From positions 182,793-246,792 of the forward strand of contig NW_005178745.1 of the NCBI RefSeq assembly GCF_000350225.1: 64,000 bases of DNA, written 5' to 3'. The translations under genes and the position numbers were made by a program. The notes beneath the pieces were generated by a model that did no database searches, was not told where the DNA came from, and saw nothing but the letters and a program-made list of their open reading frames with translations. Positions 42,984-52,152 of this stretch are shown in pieces; the stretch's first letter is position 1; every line of letters starts with the position of its first letter. This DNA is from Chondrus crispus. Its lineage: Eukaryota > Rhodophyta > Florideophyceae > Gigartinales > Gigartinaceae.

Positions 42984-43004
42984 GCCAAGTCATCCTGACT
43001 TGGC
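42984..43004. repeat. Second palindrome with the same core in R
   Basis: GCCAAGTCA, then TCC, then TGACTTGGC. It shares the CCAAGTCA/TGACTTGG core with the 12-bp repeat. It is perfect in R1-R3. In R4 and R5 one arm has a C-to-T change (GTCAAGTCA). Confidence 0.75.
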
Positions 43005-43095
43005 TTTCTGCGGCTGAAATGGTCCACTTGATTTCCACTTCCTTCTGAGTTGTCGTGCGTTCCAACCGAAAAGCCCCCTTGTCCAAATTCACATT

Positions 43096-44775
43096 TCAAT
43101 TGCCGATGAATGCACTGAATAATGTTGAAGAAACTCCATAGGGAGTAGTCGAGATTTCGGACAGGTGTCCGAAAAAGAAGACGGAATCCTCGCACGGCTG
43201 TACGCGAGCGTCGAGATAGGATTCTTCCATTGTGCGAGCGACACTCCAATCCCCCCAGATGCGAATGCGGTAGGAAGGAACTCCTATTGCAGCGCATTCC
43301 GATGCGGCACCCATGCGAAGCGAGTGTGAGGACCACAGCACTTGCGGAGGGGGAGTGACGCCAGCGTGAGACAAGCAAGCTTGCAGCCAACGTGAGATGC
43401 TTGCCGATGACGGTGTGAGCCGTTGGCCCGGGAGGGCCCAATAGTAGCGACTTGTGGAGCGGGTGTTTCGGCGGTACCTGTCGTACCGTAAGACCAAGTC
43501 GATGAGCGATGGCTTGTCAGGAGCTAGCCTAGTGTAGGATAGAGTATGTGCCACGCGAGATCGATTTTTCCGTAAAGCAATTGCCAAGTCAATTGATTGC
43601 TCCGAAACTTGAATGTTGTCCAAGCGAAGCGCAGCGCCAGCTTCGCCCCTTTCGAAGAAGACGTAGGAAACCAGAACAGCGGTAGCGTTGCGAATGAACT
43701 GACGGTTGAGAGCGGGAGCGGCCATTGCAGCGTTGAAGATTTTCTTGGCCACGGTGCTCGGGAGGGCCCGTCGTTCCTTGTGTGCGTCCGGGTCGTTTTC
43801 GGCGCGGCGATCCAGGTCAGACTGTTGGTAGGCGGCCAGCGCGAGTTGGATGAGTGGGGTGTATCCAACGGGCAATTTGACGCGTTTGTGGGCCGTTACC
43901 ACTGCGGAGACGTAATTCTTGACTGATCCGCCAGCAATCGTGCCTGAGTCGAAGAGCCAACCGAGGTACCGGAGCAGAGATCCTTCATCCGCAGCCCATG
44001 GGTAGATCCTTTCCAACGTACAGAACGTAGTCCACTTCTGCCAGAATCGCTCATTGTTCTTCCAGGTGTTGGGCGCACGAGCGCGGTGAATCAGACCAGC
44101 GATAGTAGTTCCTCCGCCTGAGATTCCAACTCCGGCGGCGCGTAGAACTGAGCCCCGTAGCGCGGCGGCTAGCGGAAGCTGCTGCGTATCGTCCAGATGG
44201 CTATTTTCCACGGTGGGGCCGGCAGGTGCTGTGGGGCCCACAATGGGGGTAGATAGACGTCTGGCGCCTGAAACAGCTGAAACGTTCCGATTTCCTTGAG
44301 GCGACGACACCACGACTGAGCGGGCCACCACGGGGTGACCAGGAGACCCTGTGCCGTTTCCTGGATGATCTTTTCCACGACGAGTGGGATGAGCTTGAGC
44401 GGGGGATTCCAGAAGTTGATCGTTTGTCCCCAGTGTTGCTGTAGCGCATCGATTCCTGAGGATCCCGGTGAGCGGTAGCGGCTGTTGAACCGGCGGCAGA
44501 TCGTTGATTCTTGATCCGCGAACCGGTCGATTGTTGGATCCATCTCGCGTAAGAGCGCCCTGATTGTCCGGGTGTTGATCCTCCAGTCGTCCAGTGAACG
44601 CAAGCGAGAGAGGCGATCTGCGAAGCGGTTGACGGCAGAAGGGACGTATCGTGACTCGATTGAGATTCCCAGCTTGAGCAGTACCCTGTGTAGCGCCCGC
44701 AGTTCCTTCATTAGGGCTGGTGAGCGCGTGGTCATCGTGTTGAGTATGTGGACCACGGCCTGATTGTCCTCCCAT
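43096..44775 (-). CDS. Unit 1 tyrosine recombinase
   Basis: It would integrate the circular cDNA by site-specific recombination, replacing a DDE integrase. An N-terminal SAM-like helical domain (TWKNNERFWQKWTTFC, LLRYLGWLFDSG, VKNYVSAVVTAHKR) precedes the catalytic part: first Arg in GAALRLDNI, the HxxR box in SSHSLRMGAAS, and the nucleophile Tyr in MEESYLDARV (codon at 43,216-43,218). A hairpin TTCGGACA..TGTCCGAA lies near the 3' end of the gene. The last ATG before the domain is at 44,775, but the frame is open up to 47,307, so the start is uncertain. It overlaps the RT gene in another phase, as in DIRS-1. Confidence 0.88.
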   Translation of the reverse strand: MGGQSGRGPHTQHDDHALTSPNEGTAGATQGTAQAGNLNRVTIRPFCRQPLRRSPLSLAFTGRLEDQHPDNQGALTRDGSNNRPVRGSRINDLPPVQQPLPLTGILRNRCATATLGTNDQLLESPAQAHPTRRGKDHPGNGTGSPGHPVVARSVVVSSPQGNRNVSAVSGARRLSTPIVGPTAPAGPTVENSHLDDTQQLPLAAALRGSVLRAAGVGISGGGTTIAGLIHRARAPNTWKNNERFWQKWTTFCTLERIYPWAADEGSLLRYLGWLFDSGTIAGGSVKNYVSAVVTAHKRVKLPVGYTPLIQLALAAYQQSDLDRRAENDPDAHKERRALPSTVAKKIFNAAMAAPALNRQFIRNATAVLVSYVFFERGEAGAALRLDNIQVSEQSIDLAIALRKNRSRVAHTLSYTRLAPDKPSLIDLVLRYDRYRRNTRSTSRYYWALPGQRLTPSSASISRWLQACLSHAGVTPPPQVLWSSHSLRMGAASECAAIGVPSYRIRIWGDWSVARTMEESYLDARVQPCEDSVFFFGHLSEISTTPYGVSSTLFSAFIGN

Positions 44776-46109
44776 ACGCGGAAATGGGTCCCCTTGCGAA
44801 GGTCGTCTGCGAATGCCTTCAGATTGTCCGTTACTGCCCTGAGTTCCAAAAAGGTGATGGGCTTTGTCCGCAGATGCGGATCCCAGAGTCCTTTTGCTTC
44901 CCAGACCCTTGGTTCCCCCATCCTGAGGTCGTGTCCCAGTGTCCCTCCCATCCCAATTGAGGTTGATGCATCGGAGTGCATTGCCATTGAGGCCGTTTGG
45001 TGATGGAGAGGGCGCGTAGACGGTGATTTGACCAGTTCTTTCCAATGTATCAGATCCCGGATGGCTGCGTGCTTGAGCTTCACGCGCCGCTTCGTTGGTC
45101 CCCGTAGTGAGTCGTACAGAGACCTGGTGTAGAAGCCGGCGAGCGGCATGGCCAGAGAACATGAGATGGCCACCCCGAGGAAGTGGCGTAACAAAGATGT
45201 TTCCACCAACCGACGGTTCTGTCGGGCTTGTTGTAGCAGTTTCCGAGCGATAGCCTGAATCTTCTGAATCCGTTTGTCCGTGATCCCGAACACTTGAGCC
45301 TTGGTGTCTATCACAAAACCGAGGTGGTCCAATCGTTGCGACCCGTCCCAGCAGCCTTTGCCTGGCTTTCTGCGAAGACCGGTTTTCTGCAGTAGTTGGT
45401 CCAGGAGCCGCTGGGCTCTTCGGAGTTCGGAGTGACCTTGAACAGCTACCAGAAAATCGTCCATGTACGGGTGGATGCGAAGATTGAGCCGGTCCCTGAT
45501 GTACTCGACGAAAGGTCGCATGAACTTGACGAAGTAGAACGGAGATAGCTTCCATCCAAACGGTAGGGCGATACAGCGAAAGTAACGTCCATCGATCCTG
45601 AAGAGAAACCAGTTGCGGATAGCCGGATGTAGCCTGAAATGATGGTACCCCTTCTCTATGTCGAACGAGAGCAGGTGGTCGTTCGGCTTGATTTCCAGAG
45701 CGAAGGATTCCAGTGTTTCCATTTTGACGGGAACAGACCGAAAGAGATCTGACTGTCGCTTGAGGTTGACGACCAATCGTCGCTTTTCCGTGCGCACGAT
45801 GAAGGCGTTGGAGATAGGGGATCCTTGCTTGTTGAGGCGGTGAGCCTCCACCGGGGAGATTTCCTCGTAGATGCGGCGGCGCGTGGCATCGGTGAGCTCG
45901 TTGCGTAGCCAGTCCAAATCTAGAGGTTCCACCGGGATTTCGGGGAGTACAAAGCGTGTGGCCAATTTGGCTGAGTTGACCGGCTTTTCGTACACCCCGA
46001 ACTTGATGGCTCGGACTAGGAAGTCCGGAGCCCTGAGCCCTTCGGCCCAGAAACGTGCTTGGCGGTGTGGGTTTCGCCATAGCACTGAAGGGTCCGGTTT
46101 GCGGACCAT
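44169..46109 (-). CDS. Unit 1 reverse transcriptase / RNase H with DIRS-type C-terminal domain, 646 aa
   Basis: RT motif A is SFDIEKGYHH (Asp150) and the active site is YMDD (215-218). RNase H has all four acidic residues: Asp380 (HSDAS), Glu422 (LELRAV), Asp448 (WEDNQ) and Asp498 (NRFADRLSR). The last ~130 residues (TIDRFADQEST, WGQTINFWNPPLKLIPLVV, LLVTPWWPAQSW) match the region that follows RNase H in DIRS elements, often called a Dam-like methyltransferase domain. Its DPPY-type motif reads NPPL, so methylation activity is doubtful. The start ATG overlaps the gag stop as TAATG, which suggests reinitiation. Confidence 0.93.
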   Translation of the reverse strand: MVRKPDPSVLWRNPHRQARFWAEGLRAPDFLVRAIKFGVYEKPVNSAKLATRFVLPEIPVEPLDLDWLRNELTDATRRRIYEEISPVEAHRLNKQGSPISNAFIVRTEKRRLVVNLKRQSDLFRSVPVKMETLESFALEIKPNDHLLSFDIEKGYHHFRLHPAIRNWFLFRIDGRYFRCIALPFGWKLSPFYFVKFMRPFVEYIRDRLNLRIHPYMDDFLVAVQGHSELRRAQRLLDQLLQKTGLRRKPGKGCWDGSQRLDHLGFVIDTKAQVFGITDKRIQKIQAIARKLLQQARQNRRLVETSLLRHFLGVAISCSLAMPLAGFYTRSLYDSLRGPTKRRVKLKHAAIRDLIHWKELVKSPSTRPLHHQTASMAMHSDASTSIGMGGTLGHDLRMGEPRVWEAKGLWDPHLRTKPITFLELRAVTDNLKAFADDLRKGTHFRVWEDNQAVVHILNTMTTRSPALMKELRALHRVLLKLGISIESRYVPSAVNRFADRLSRLRSLDDWRINTRTIRALLREMDPTIDRFADQESTICRRFNSRYRSPGSSGIDALQQHWGQTINFWNPPLKLIPLVVEKIIQETAQGLLVTPWWPAQSWCRRLKEIGTFQLFQAPDVYLPPLWAPQHLPAPPWKIAIWTIRSSFR

Positions 46110-47098
46110 TACTTGGAGCTAGACCCGGAAAAGCCTGAGCCTCCTGAATTGGGGTTCCGCGGCGGATACCGCTGCGCCCCTTTTCCTGAAAGTCCCCTTG
46201 AGACACGTCCTGTAGCCTGTGTTCCTGAGTTGCGAGCAGCTTGTTTGTTGAATTCCTTGGCGTAGGCCTGGGAGCGGAGTTCGGCAAACTTCTCCTTGGT
46301 GTCCCTGTAGAGTTGGGACACGTAGGGCTGATCCTGTTCGCGTAGGTACTTCTGGAGAAGTACCGCCTCGGACTTGCCTGATTCCACCGAGTCTGAGAAG
46401 AAGTCGACTCGCTCCTGCACTCGTTCGTACGAGGCTTGGAGGTAGTGGTGCAGGACTGAAAAGGCCTCAGTAGCGGCTTGAGTGTTTCCAGTGGACAGGG
46501 CCTCCGCCACCTTGTGAGATGCGGCGAGGGCAGTTTCCGTGTTGTAACCGACGTTCCAGAGTACCTCAGCTTCCCAACCGTCCCTGGTGTCCGATTCCTT
46601 GATGCGCCCGAACAGCTTCTCGTTTTCCGGGATGAAGCGTTTGGCGGGGAATGGGGCCTGGGTAGCGGGTTTCTGAAAGAGGTTGAGTTTTCCAGTTTCC
46701 CCGTACTGTTGGCGGGTAGCGACGGTGTCAGCGATTCCTTGAGCAGTCGGAGCTGGAAGTGTGAACTGAAGTCCCCTGTCGGCGTAGACGGCGTGAGCAG
46801 ACGAGTGCTGCGGTGGGGCAGGGCCCGCGTGGGGGGTCCTGGCACCCGGTTCCTCGGCGGCTTGTTGAGCCGGCGGAGCGGCTGGATCCTCAGCGGTAGC
46901 GGCGATAGGAGCCGTACCAGCGGGGCGGTTCTGGAGCAGCGAGAGAATCTGGGCGACCTGCGTTTCCAGAGAGTTGACCTTGTTGACGAGAGCGGCAGAC
47001 GGAGGGCGACTGGTAGAAGGCTGGTTTTCCAAAGTGGGCACTGGACCAGAGATGCCTGCGGATCCGGACGAAGACTGAACTTCTTCAGCATTAGGCAT
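46109..47098 (-). CDS. Unit 1 gag-like protein, 329 aa
   Basis: ATG 47,098 (MPNAEEVQSSSG) is the first ATG after R; the frame continues upstream only through a TTG. There is a short coiled coil with LVNKVNSLETQVAQILSLL, a Pro/Ala-rich linker (PAAPPAQQAAEEPGA), a helical core (GWEAEVLWNVGYNTETALAA, YLQASYERVQERVDFFSD) and a Gly/Ser/Arg tail. No zinc knuckle is seen, as in other DIRS Gags. The role as particle protein is inferred from its place before RT. The stop TAA is shared with the RT start. Confidence 0.75.
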   Translation of the reverse strand: MPNAEEVQSSSGSAGISGPVPTLENQPSTSRPPSAALVNKVNSLETQVAQILSLLQNRPAGTAPIAATAEDPAAPPAQQAAEEPGARTPHAGPAPPQHSSAHAVYADRGLQFTLPAPTAQGIADTVATRQQYGETGKLNLFQKPATQAPFPAKRFIPENEKLFGRIKESDTRDGWEAEVLWNVGYNTETALAASHKVAEALSTGNTQAATEAFSVLHHYLQASYERVQERVDFFSDSVESGKSEAVLLQKYLREQDQPYVSQLYRDTKEKFAELRSQAYAKEFNKQAARNSGTQATGRVSRGLSGKGAQRYPPRNPNSGGSGFSGSSSK

Positions 47099-47164
47099 AA
47101 TGCGCGATTTTGTTGAGAGCCGGCCGTGACGATGATCCGTCTGGAGCTTGTTGAGTTGTGTAAC

Positions 47165-47624
47165 GAGAAACAAGCGACGACTTGAGGAAGAAAGAAGAGT
47201 GGTGAGAGAGACTTTGACGTGCCTCTCTTATACAGCCCTGTTTTCGGGCAGTGGCCGAATTTCCATTTCTGCCAAGTTCCATGACGCGAATGAAGAATCA
47301 TTCGCAATCATTGCCCAGTTATAGTGGGGGTGCCAAACCATTGCGTGTGACTTGGTGATGATTCATTTTTGTGCCAAGTGTTGATTACGCGAACGAAGAA
47401 CAGCACCAAGTCATTCGTGACTTGGTGCTGATTTTTTGCTTTTGACAAGTTCTTCATTACGCGAACGAAGATTCATTCCAAATCATGGCGTGTGGCTTGG
47501 CGCTGACTTGTGGCCAAGTCATCCTGACTTGGCTTTCTGCGGCTGAAATGGTCCACTTGATTTCCACTTCCTTCTGAGTTGTCGTGCGTTCCAACCGAAA
47601 AGCCCCCTTGTCCAAATTCACATT
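47165..47624 (-). repeat. R repeat 2
   Basis: It is the junction of units 1 and 2. In transcript direction it lies between the recombinase stop of unit 2 and the gag leader of unit 1, so it serves as the 3' end of one unit and the 5' end of the next. Confidence 0.92.
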
Positions 47625-49304
47625 TCAATTGCCGATGAATGCACTGAATAATGTTGAAGAAACTCCATAGGGAGTAGTCGAGATTTCGGACAGGTGTCCG
47701 AAAAAGAAGACGGAATCCTCGCACGGCTGTACGCGAGCGTCGAGATAGGATTCTTCCATTGTGCGAGCGACACTCCAATCCCCCCAGATGCGAATGCGGT
47801 AGGAAGGAACTCCTATTGCAGCGCATTCCGATGCCGCACCCATGCGAAGCGAGTGTGAGGACCACAGCACTTGCGGAGGGGGAGTGACGCCAGCGTGAGA
47901 CAAGCAAGCTTGCAGCCAACGTGAGATGCTTGCCGATGACGGTGTGAGCCGTTGGCCCGGGAGGGCCCAATAGTAGCGACTTGTGGAGCGGGTGTTTCGG
48001 CGGTACCTGTCGTACCGTAAGACCAAGTCGATGAGCGATGGCTTGTCAGGAGCTAGCCTAGTGTAGGATAGAGTATGTGCCACGCGAGATCGATTTTTCC
48101 GTAAAGCAATTGCCAAGTCAATTGATTGCTCCGAAACTTGAATGTTGTCCAAGCGAAGCGCAGCGCCAGCTTCGCCCCTTTCGAAGAAGACGTAGGAAAC
48201 CAGAACAGCGGTAGCGTTGCGAATGAACTGACGGTTGAGAGCGGGAGCGGCCATTGCAGCGTTGAAGATTTTCTTGGCCACGGTGCTCGGGAGGGCCCGT
48301 CGTTCCTTGTGTGCGTCCGGGTCGTTTTCGGCGCGGCGATCCAGGTCAGACTGTTGGTAGGCGGCCAGCGCGAGTTGGATGAGTGGGGTGTATCCAACGG
48401 GCAATTTGACGCGTTTGTGGGCCGTTACCACTGCGGAGACGTAATTCTTGACTGATCCGCCAGCAATCGTGCCTGAGTCGAAGAGCCAACCGAGGTACCG
48501 GAGCAGAGATCCTTCATCCGCAGCCCATGGGTAGATCCTTTCCAACGTACAGAACGTAGTCCACTTCTGCCAGAATCGCTCATTGTTCTTCCAGGTGTTG
48601 GGCGCACGAGCGCGGTGAATCAGACCAGCGATAGTAGTTCCTCCGCCTGAGATTCCAACTCCGGCGGCGCGTAGAACTGAGCCCCGTAGCGCGGCGGCTA
48701 GCGGAAGCTGCTGCGTATCGTCCAGATGGCTATTTTCCACGGTGGGGCCGGCAGGTGCTGTGGGGCCCACAATGGGGGTAGATAGACGTCTGGCGCCTGA
48801 AACAGCTGAAACGTTCCGATTTCCTTGAGGCGACGACACCACGACTGAGCGGGCCACCACGGGGTGACCAGGAGACCCTGTGCCGTTTCCTGGATGATCT
48901 TTTCCACGACGAGTGGGATGAGCTTGAGCGGGGGATTCCAGAAGTTGATCGTTTGTCCCCAGTGTTGCTGTAGCGCATCGATTCCTGAGGATCCCGGTGA
49001 GCGGTAGCGGCTGTTGAACCGGCGGCAGATCGTTGATTCTTGATCCGCGAACCGGTCGATTGTTGGATCCATCTCGCGTAAGAGCGCCCTGATTGTCCGG
49101 GTGTTGATCCTCCAGTCGTCCAGTGAACGCAAGCGAGAGAGGCGATCTGCGAAGCGGTTGACGGCAGAAGGGACGTATCGTGACTCGATTGAGATTCCCA
49201 GCTTGAGCAATACCCTGTGTAGCGCCCGCAGTTCCTTCATTAGGGCTGGTGAGCGCGTGGTCATCGTGTTGAGTATGTGGACCACGGCCTGATTGTCCTC
49301 CCAT
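47625..49304 (-). CDS. Unit 2 tyrosine recombinase
   Basis: The catalytic region reads the same as in unit 1, including the Arg, HxxR and Tyr motifs. The frame is open upstream to 50,117 only, because the base lost near 50,545 changes the phase beyond that. Confidence 0.85.
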   Translation of the reverse strand: MGGQSGRGPHTQHDDHALTSPNEGTAGATQGIAQAGNLNRVTIRPFCRQPLRRSPLSLAFTGRLEDQHPDNQGALTRDGSNNRPVRGSRINDLPPVQQPLPLTGILRNRCATATLGTNDQLLESPAQAHPTRRGKDHPGNGTGSPGHPVVARSVVVSSPQGNRNVSAVSGARRLSTPIVGPTAPAGPTVENSHLDDTQQLPLAAALRGSVLRAAGVGISGGGTTIAGLIHRARAPNTWKNNERFWQKWTTFCTLERIYPWAADEGSLLRYLGWLFDSGTIAGGSVKNYVSAVVTAHKRVKLPVGYTPLIQLALAAYQQSDLDRRAENDPDAHKERRALPSTVAKKIFNAAMAAPALNRQFIRNATAVLVSYVFFERGEAGAALRLDNIQVSEQSIDLAIALRKNRSRVAHTLSYTRLAPDKPSLIDLVLRYDRYRRNTRSTSRYYWALPGQRLTPSSASISRWLQACLSHAGVTPPPQVLWSSHSLRMGAASECAAIGVPSYRIRIWGDWSVARTMEESYLDARVQPCEDSVFFFGHLSEISTTPYGVSSTLFSAFIGN

Positions 49305-50637
49305 ACGCGGAAATGGGTCCCCTTGCGAAGGTCGTCTGCGAATGCCTTCAGATTGTCCGTTACTGCCCTGAGTTCCAAAAAGGTGATGGGCTTTGTCCGC
49401 AGATGCGGATCCCAGAGTCCTTTTGCTTCCCAGACCCTTGGTTCCCCCATCCTGAGGTCGTGTCCCAGTGTCCCTCCCATCCCAATTGAGGTTGATGCAT
49501 CGGAGTGCATTGCCATTGAGGCCGTTTGGTGATGGAGAGGGCGCGTAGACGGTGATTTGACCAGTTCTTTCCAATGTATCAGATCCCGGATGGCTGCGTG
49601 CTTGAGCTTCACGCGCCGCTTCGTTGGTCCCCGTAGTGAGTCGTACAGAGACCTGGTGTAGAAGCCGTCGAGCGGCATGGCCAGAGAACATGAGATGGCC
49701 ACCCCGAGGAAGTGGCGTAACAAAGATGTTTCCACCAACCGACGGTTCTGTCGGGCTTGTTGTAGCAGTTTCCGAGCGATAGCCTGAATCTTCTGAATCC
49801 GTTTGTCCGTGATCCCGAACACTTGAGCCTTGGTGTCTATCACAAAACCGAGGTGGTCCAATCGTTGCGACCCGTCCCAGCAGCCTTTGCCTGGCTTTCT
49901 GCGAAGACCGGTTTTCTGCAGTAGTTGGTCCAGGAGCCGCTGGGCTCTTCGGAGTTCGGAGTGACCTTGAACAGCTACCAGAAAATCGTCCATGTACGGG
50001 TGGATGCGAAGATTGAGCCGGTCCCTGATGTACTCGACGAAAGGTCGCATGAACTTGACGAAGTAGAACGGAGATAGCTTCCATCCAAACGGTAGGGCGA
50101 TACAGCGAAAGTAACATCCATCGATCCTGAAGAGAAACCAGTTGCGGATAGCCGGATGTAGCCTGAAATGATGGTACCCCTTCTCTATGTCGAACGAGAG
50201 CAGGTGGTCGTTCGGCTTGATTTCCAGAGCGAAGGATTCCAGTGTTTCCATTTTGACGGGAACAGACCGAAAGAGATCTGACTGTCGCTTGAGGTTGACG
50301 ACCAATCGTCGCTTTTCCGTGCGCACGATGAAGGCGTTGGAGATAGGGGATACTTGCTTGTTGAGGCGGTGAGCCTCCACCGGGGAGATTTCCTCGTAGA
50401 TGCGGCGGCGCGTGGCATCGGTGAGCTCGTTGCGTAGCCAGTCCAAATCTAGAGGTTCCACCGGGATTTCGGGGAGTACAAAGCGTGTGGCCAATTTGGC
50501 TGAGTTGACCGGCTTTTCGTACACCCCGAACTTGATGGCTCGGATAGGAAGTCCGGAGCCCTGAGCCCTTCGGCCCAGAAACGTGCTTGGCGGTGTGGGT
50601 TTCGCCATAGCACTGAAGGGTCCGGTTTGCGGACCAT
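48698..50637 (-). pseudogene. Unit 2 reverse transcriptase / RNase H, frameshifted near its start
   Basis: The gag-coupled ATG is kept at 50,637, but one base is missing near 50,545 (CGGATAGGA where the other units have CGGACTAGGA), so the frame ends after 62 codons. The rest of RT and RNase H is intact, including YMDD. It is now in phase with the alternative frame that crosses gag (open from 51,835). Private changes include Gly-to-Cys in FRIDGCYF and Ala-to-Asp in MPLDGFY. Confidence 0.88.
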
Positions 50638-51626
50638 TACTTGGAGCTAGACCCGGAAAAGCCTGAGCCTCCTGAATTGGGGTTCCGCGGCGGATACCGC
50701 TGCGCCCCTTTTCCTGAAAGTCCCCTTGAGACACGTCCTGTAGCCTGTGTTCCTGAGTTGCGAGCAGCTTGTTTGTTGAATTCCTTGGCGTAGGCCTGGG
50801 AGCGGAGTTCGGCAAACTTCTCCTTGGTGTCCCTGTAGAGTTGGGACACGTAGGGCTGATCCTGTTCGCGTAGGTACTTCTGGAGAAGTACCGCCTCGGA
50901 CTTGCCTGATTCCACCGAGTCTGAGAAGAAGTCGACTCGCTCCTGCACTCGTTCGTACGAGGCTTGGAGGTAGTGGTGCAGGACTGAAAAGGCCTCAGTA
51001 GCGGCTTGAGTGTTTCCAGTGGACAGGGCCTCCGCCACCTTGTGAGATGCGGCGAGGGCAGTTTCCGTGTTGTAACCGACGTTCCAGAGTACCTCAGCTT
51101 CCCAACCGTCCCTGGTGTCCGATTCCTTGATGCGCCCGAACAGCTTCTCGTTTTCCGGGATGAAGCGTTTGGCGGGGAATGGGGCCTGGGTAGCGGGTTT
51201 CTGAAAGAGGTTGAGTTTTCCAGTTTCCCCGTACTGTTGGCGGGTAGCGACGGTGTCAGCGATTCCTTGAGCAGTCGGAGCTGGAAGTGTGAACTGAAGT
51301 CCCCTGTCGGCGTAGACGGCGTGAGCAGACGAGTGCTGCGGTGGGGCAGGGCCCGCGTGGGGGGTCCTGGCACCCGGTTCCTCGGCGGCTTGTTGAGCCG
51401 GCGGAGCGGCTGGATCCTCAGCGGTAGCGGCGATAGGAGCCGTACCAGCGGGGCGGTTCTGGAGCAGCGAGAGAATCTGGGCGACCTGCGTTTCCAGAGA
51501 GTTGACCTTGTTGACGAGAGCGGCAGACGGAGGGCGACTGGTAGAAGGCTGGTTTTCCAAAGTGGGCACTGGACCAGAGATGCCTGCGGATCCGGACGAA
51601 GACTGAACTTCTTCAGCATTAGGCAT
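50637..51626 (-). CDS. Unit 2 gag-like protein
   Basis: I see no amino-acid difference from the gag of unit 1. It ends in the same TAATG overlap. Confidence 0.75.
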   Translation of the reverse strand: MPNAEEVQSSSGSAGISGPVPTLENQPSTSRPPSAALVNKVNSLETQVAQILSLLQNRPAGTAPIAATAEDPAAPPAQQAAEEPGARTPHAGPAPPQHSSAHAVYADRGLQFTLPAPTAQGIADTVATRQQYGETGKLNLFQKPATQAPFPAKRFIPENEKLFGRIKESDTRDGWEAEVLWNVGYNTETALAASHKVAEALSTGNTQAATEAFSVLHHYLQASYERVQERVDFFSDSVESGKSEAVLLQKYLREQDQPYVSQLYRDTKEKFAELRSQAYAKEFNKQAARNSGTQATGRVSRGLSGKGAQRYPPRNPNSGGSGFSGSSSK

Positions 51627-51692
51627 AATGCGCGATTTTGTTGAGAGCCGGCCGTGACGATGATCCGTCTGGAGCTTGTTGAGTTGTGTAAC

Positions 51693-52152
51693 GAGAAACA
51701 AGCGACGACTTGAGGAAGAAAGAAGAGTGGTGAGAGAGACTTTGACGTGCCTCTCTTATACAGCCCTGTTTTCGGGCAGTGGCCGAATTTCCATTTCTGC
51801 CAAGTTCCATGACGCGAATGAAGAATCATTCGCAATCATTGCCCAGTTATAGTGGGGGTGCCAAACCATTGCGTGTGACTTGGTGATGATTCATTTTTGT
51901 GCCAAGTGTTGATTACGCGAACGAAGAACAGCACCAAGTCATTCGTGACTTGGTGCTGATTTTTTGCTTTTGACAAGTTCTTCATTACGCGAACGAAGAT
52001 TCATTCCAAATCATGGCGTGTGGCTTGGCGCTGACTTGTGGCCAAGTCATCCTGACTTGGCTTTCTGCGGCTGAAATGGTCCACTTGATTTCCACTTCCT
52101 TCTGAGTTGTCGTGCGTTCCAACCGAAAAGCCCCCTTGTCCAAATTCACATT
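51693..52152 (-). repeat. R repeat 3
   Basis: It is the junction of units 2 and 3. Both TGACTTGG palindromes are perfect here. Confidence 0.92.

Larger units (their letters stand above)
42636..43095 (-). repeat. R repeat 1 (array end)
   Basis: It spans from the recombinase stop codon to the edge of homology. It contains about three degenerate 70-100-bp subrepeats with GCGAA.GAAGA and TGACTTGG.G.TGA blocks, and three perfect inverted repeats. It has more private differences than the inner Rs near its outer edge (for example GTTTGGCG for CTTTGACG). Confidence 0.9.

Noticed and set aside
43156..43173. TTCGGACA..TGTCCGAA palindrome as a transcription terminator
   Set aside because: It lies in recombinase coding sequence of a eukaryotic element. 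There is no U tract and no reason to expect hairpin termination.
46478..47116. Plus-strand 212-codon frame repeated in every DIRS unit, opposite gag
   Set aside because: Its conservation follows from the identical DNA of the units. It has no domain, and gag on the other strand explains the constraint.
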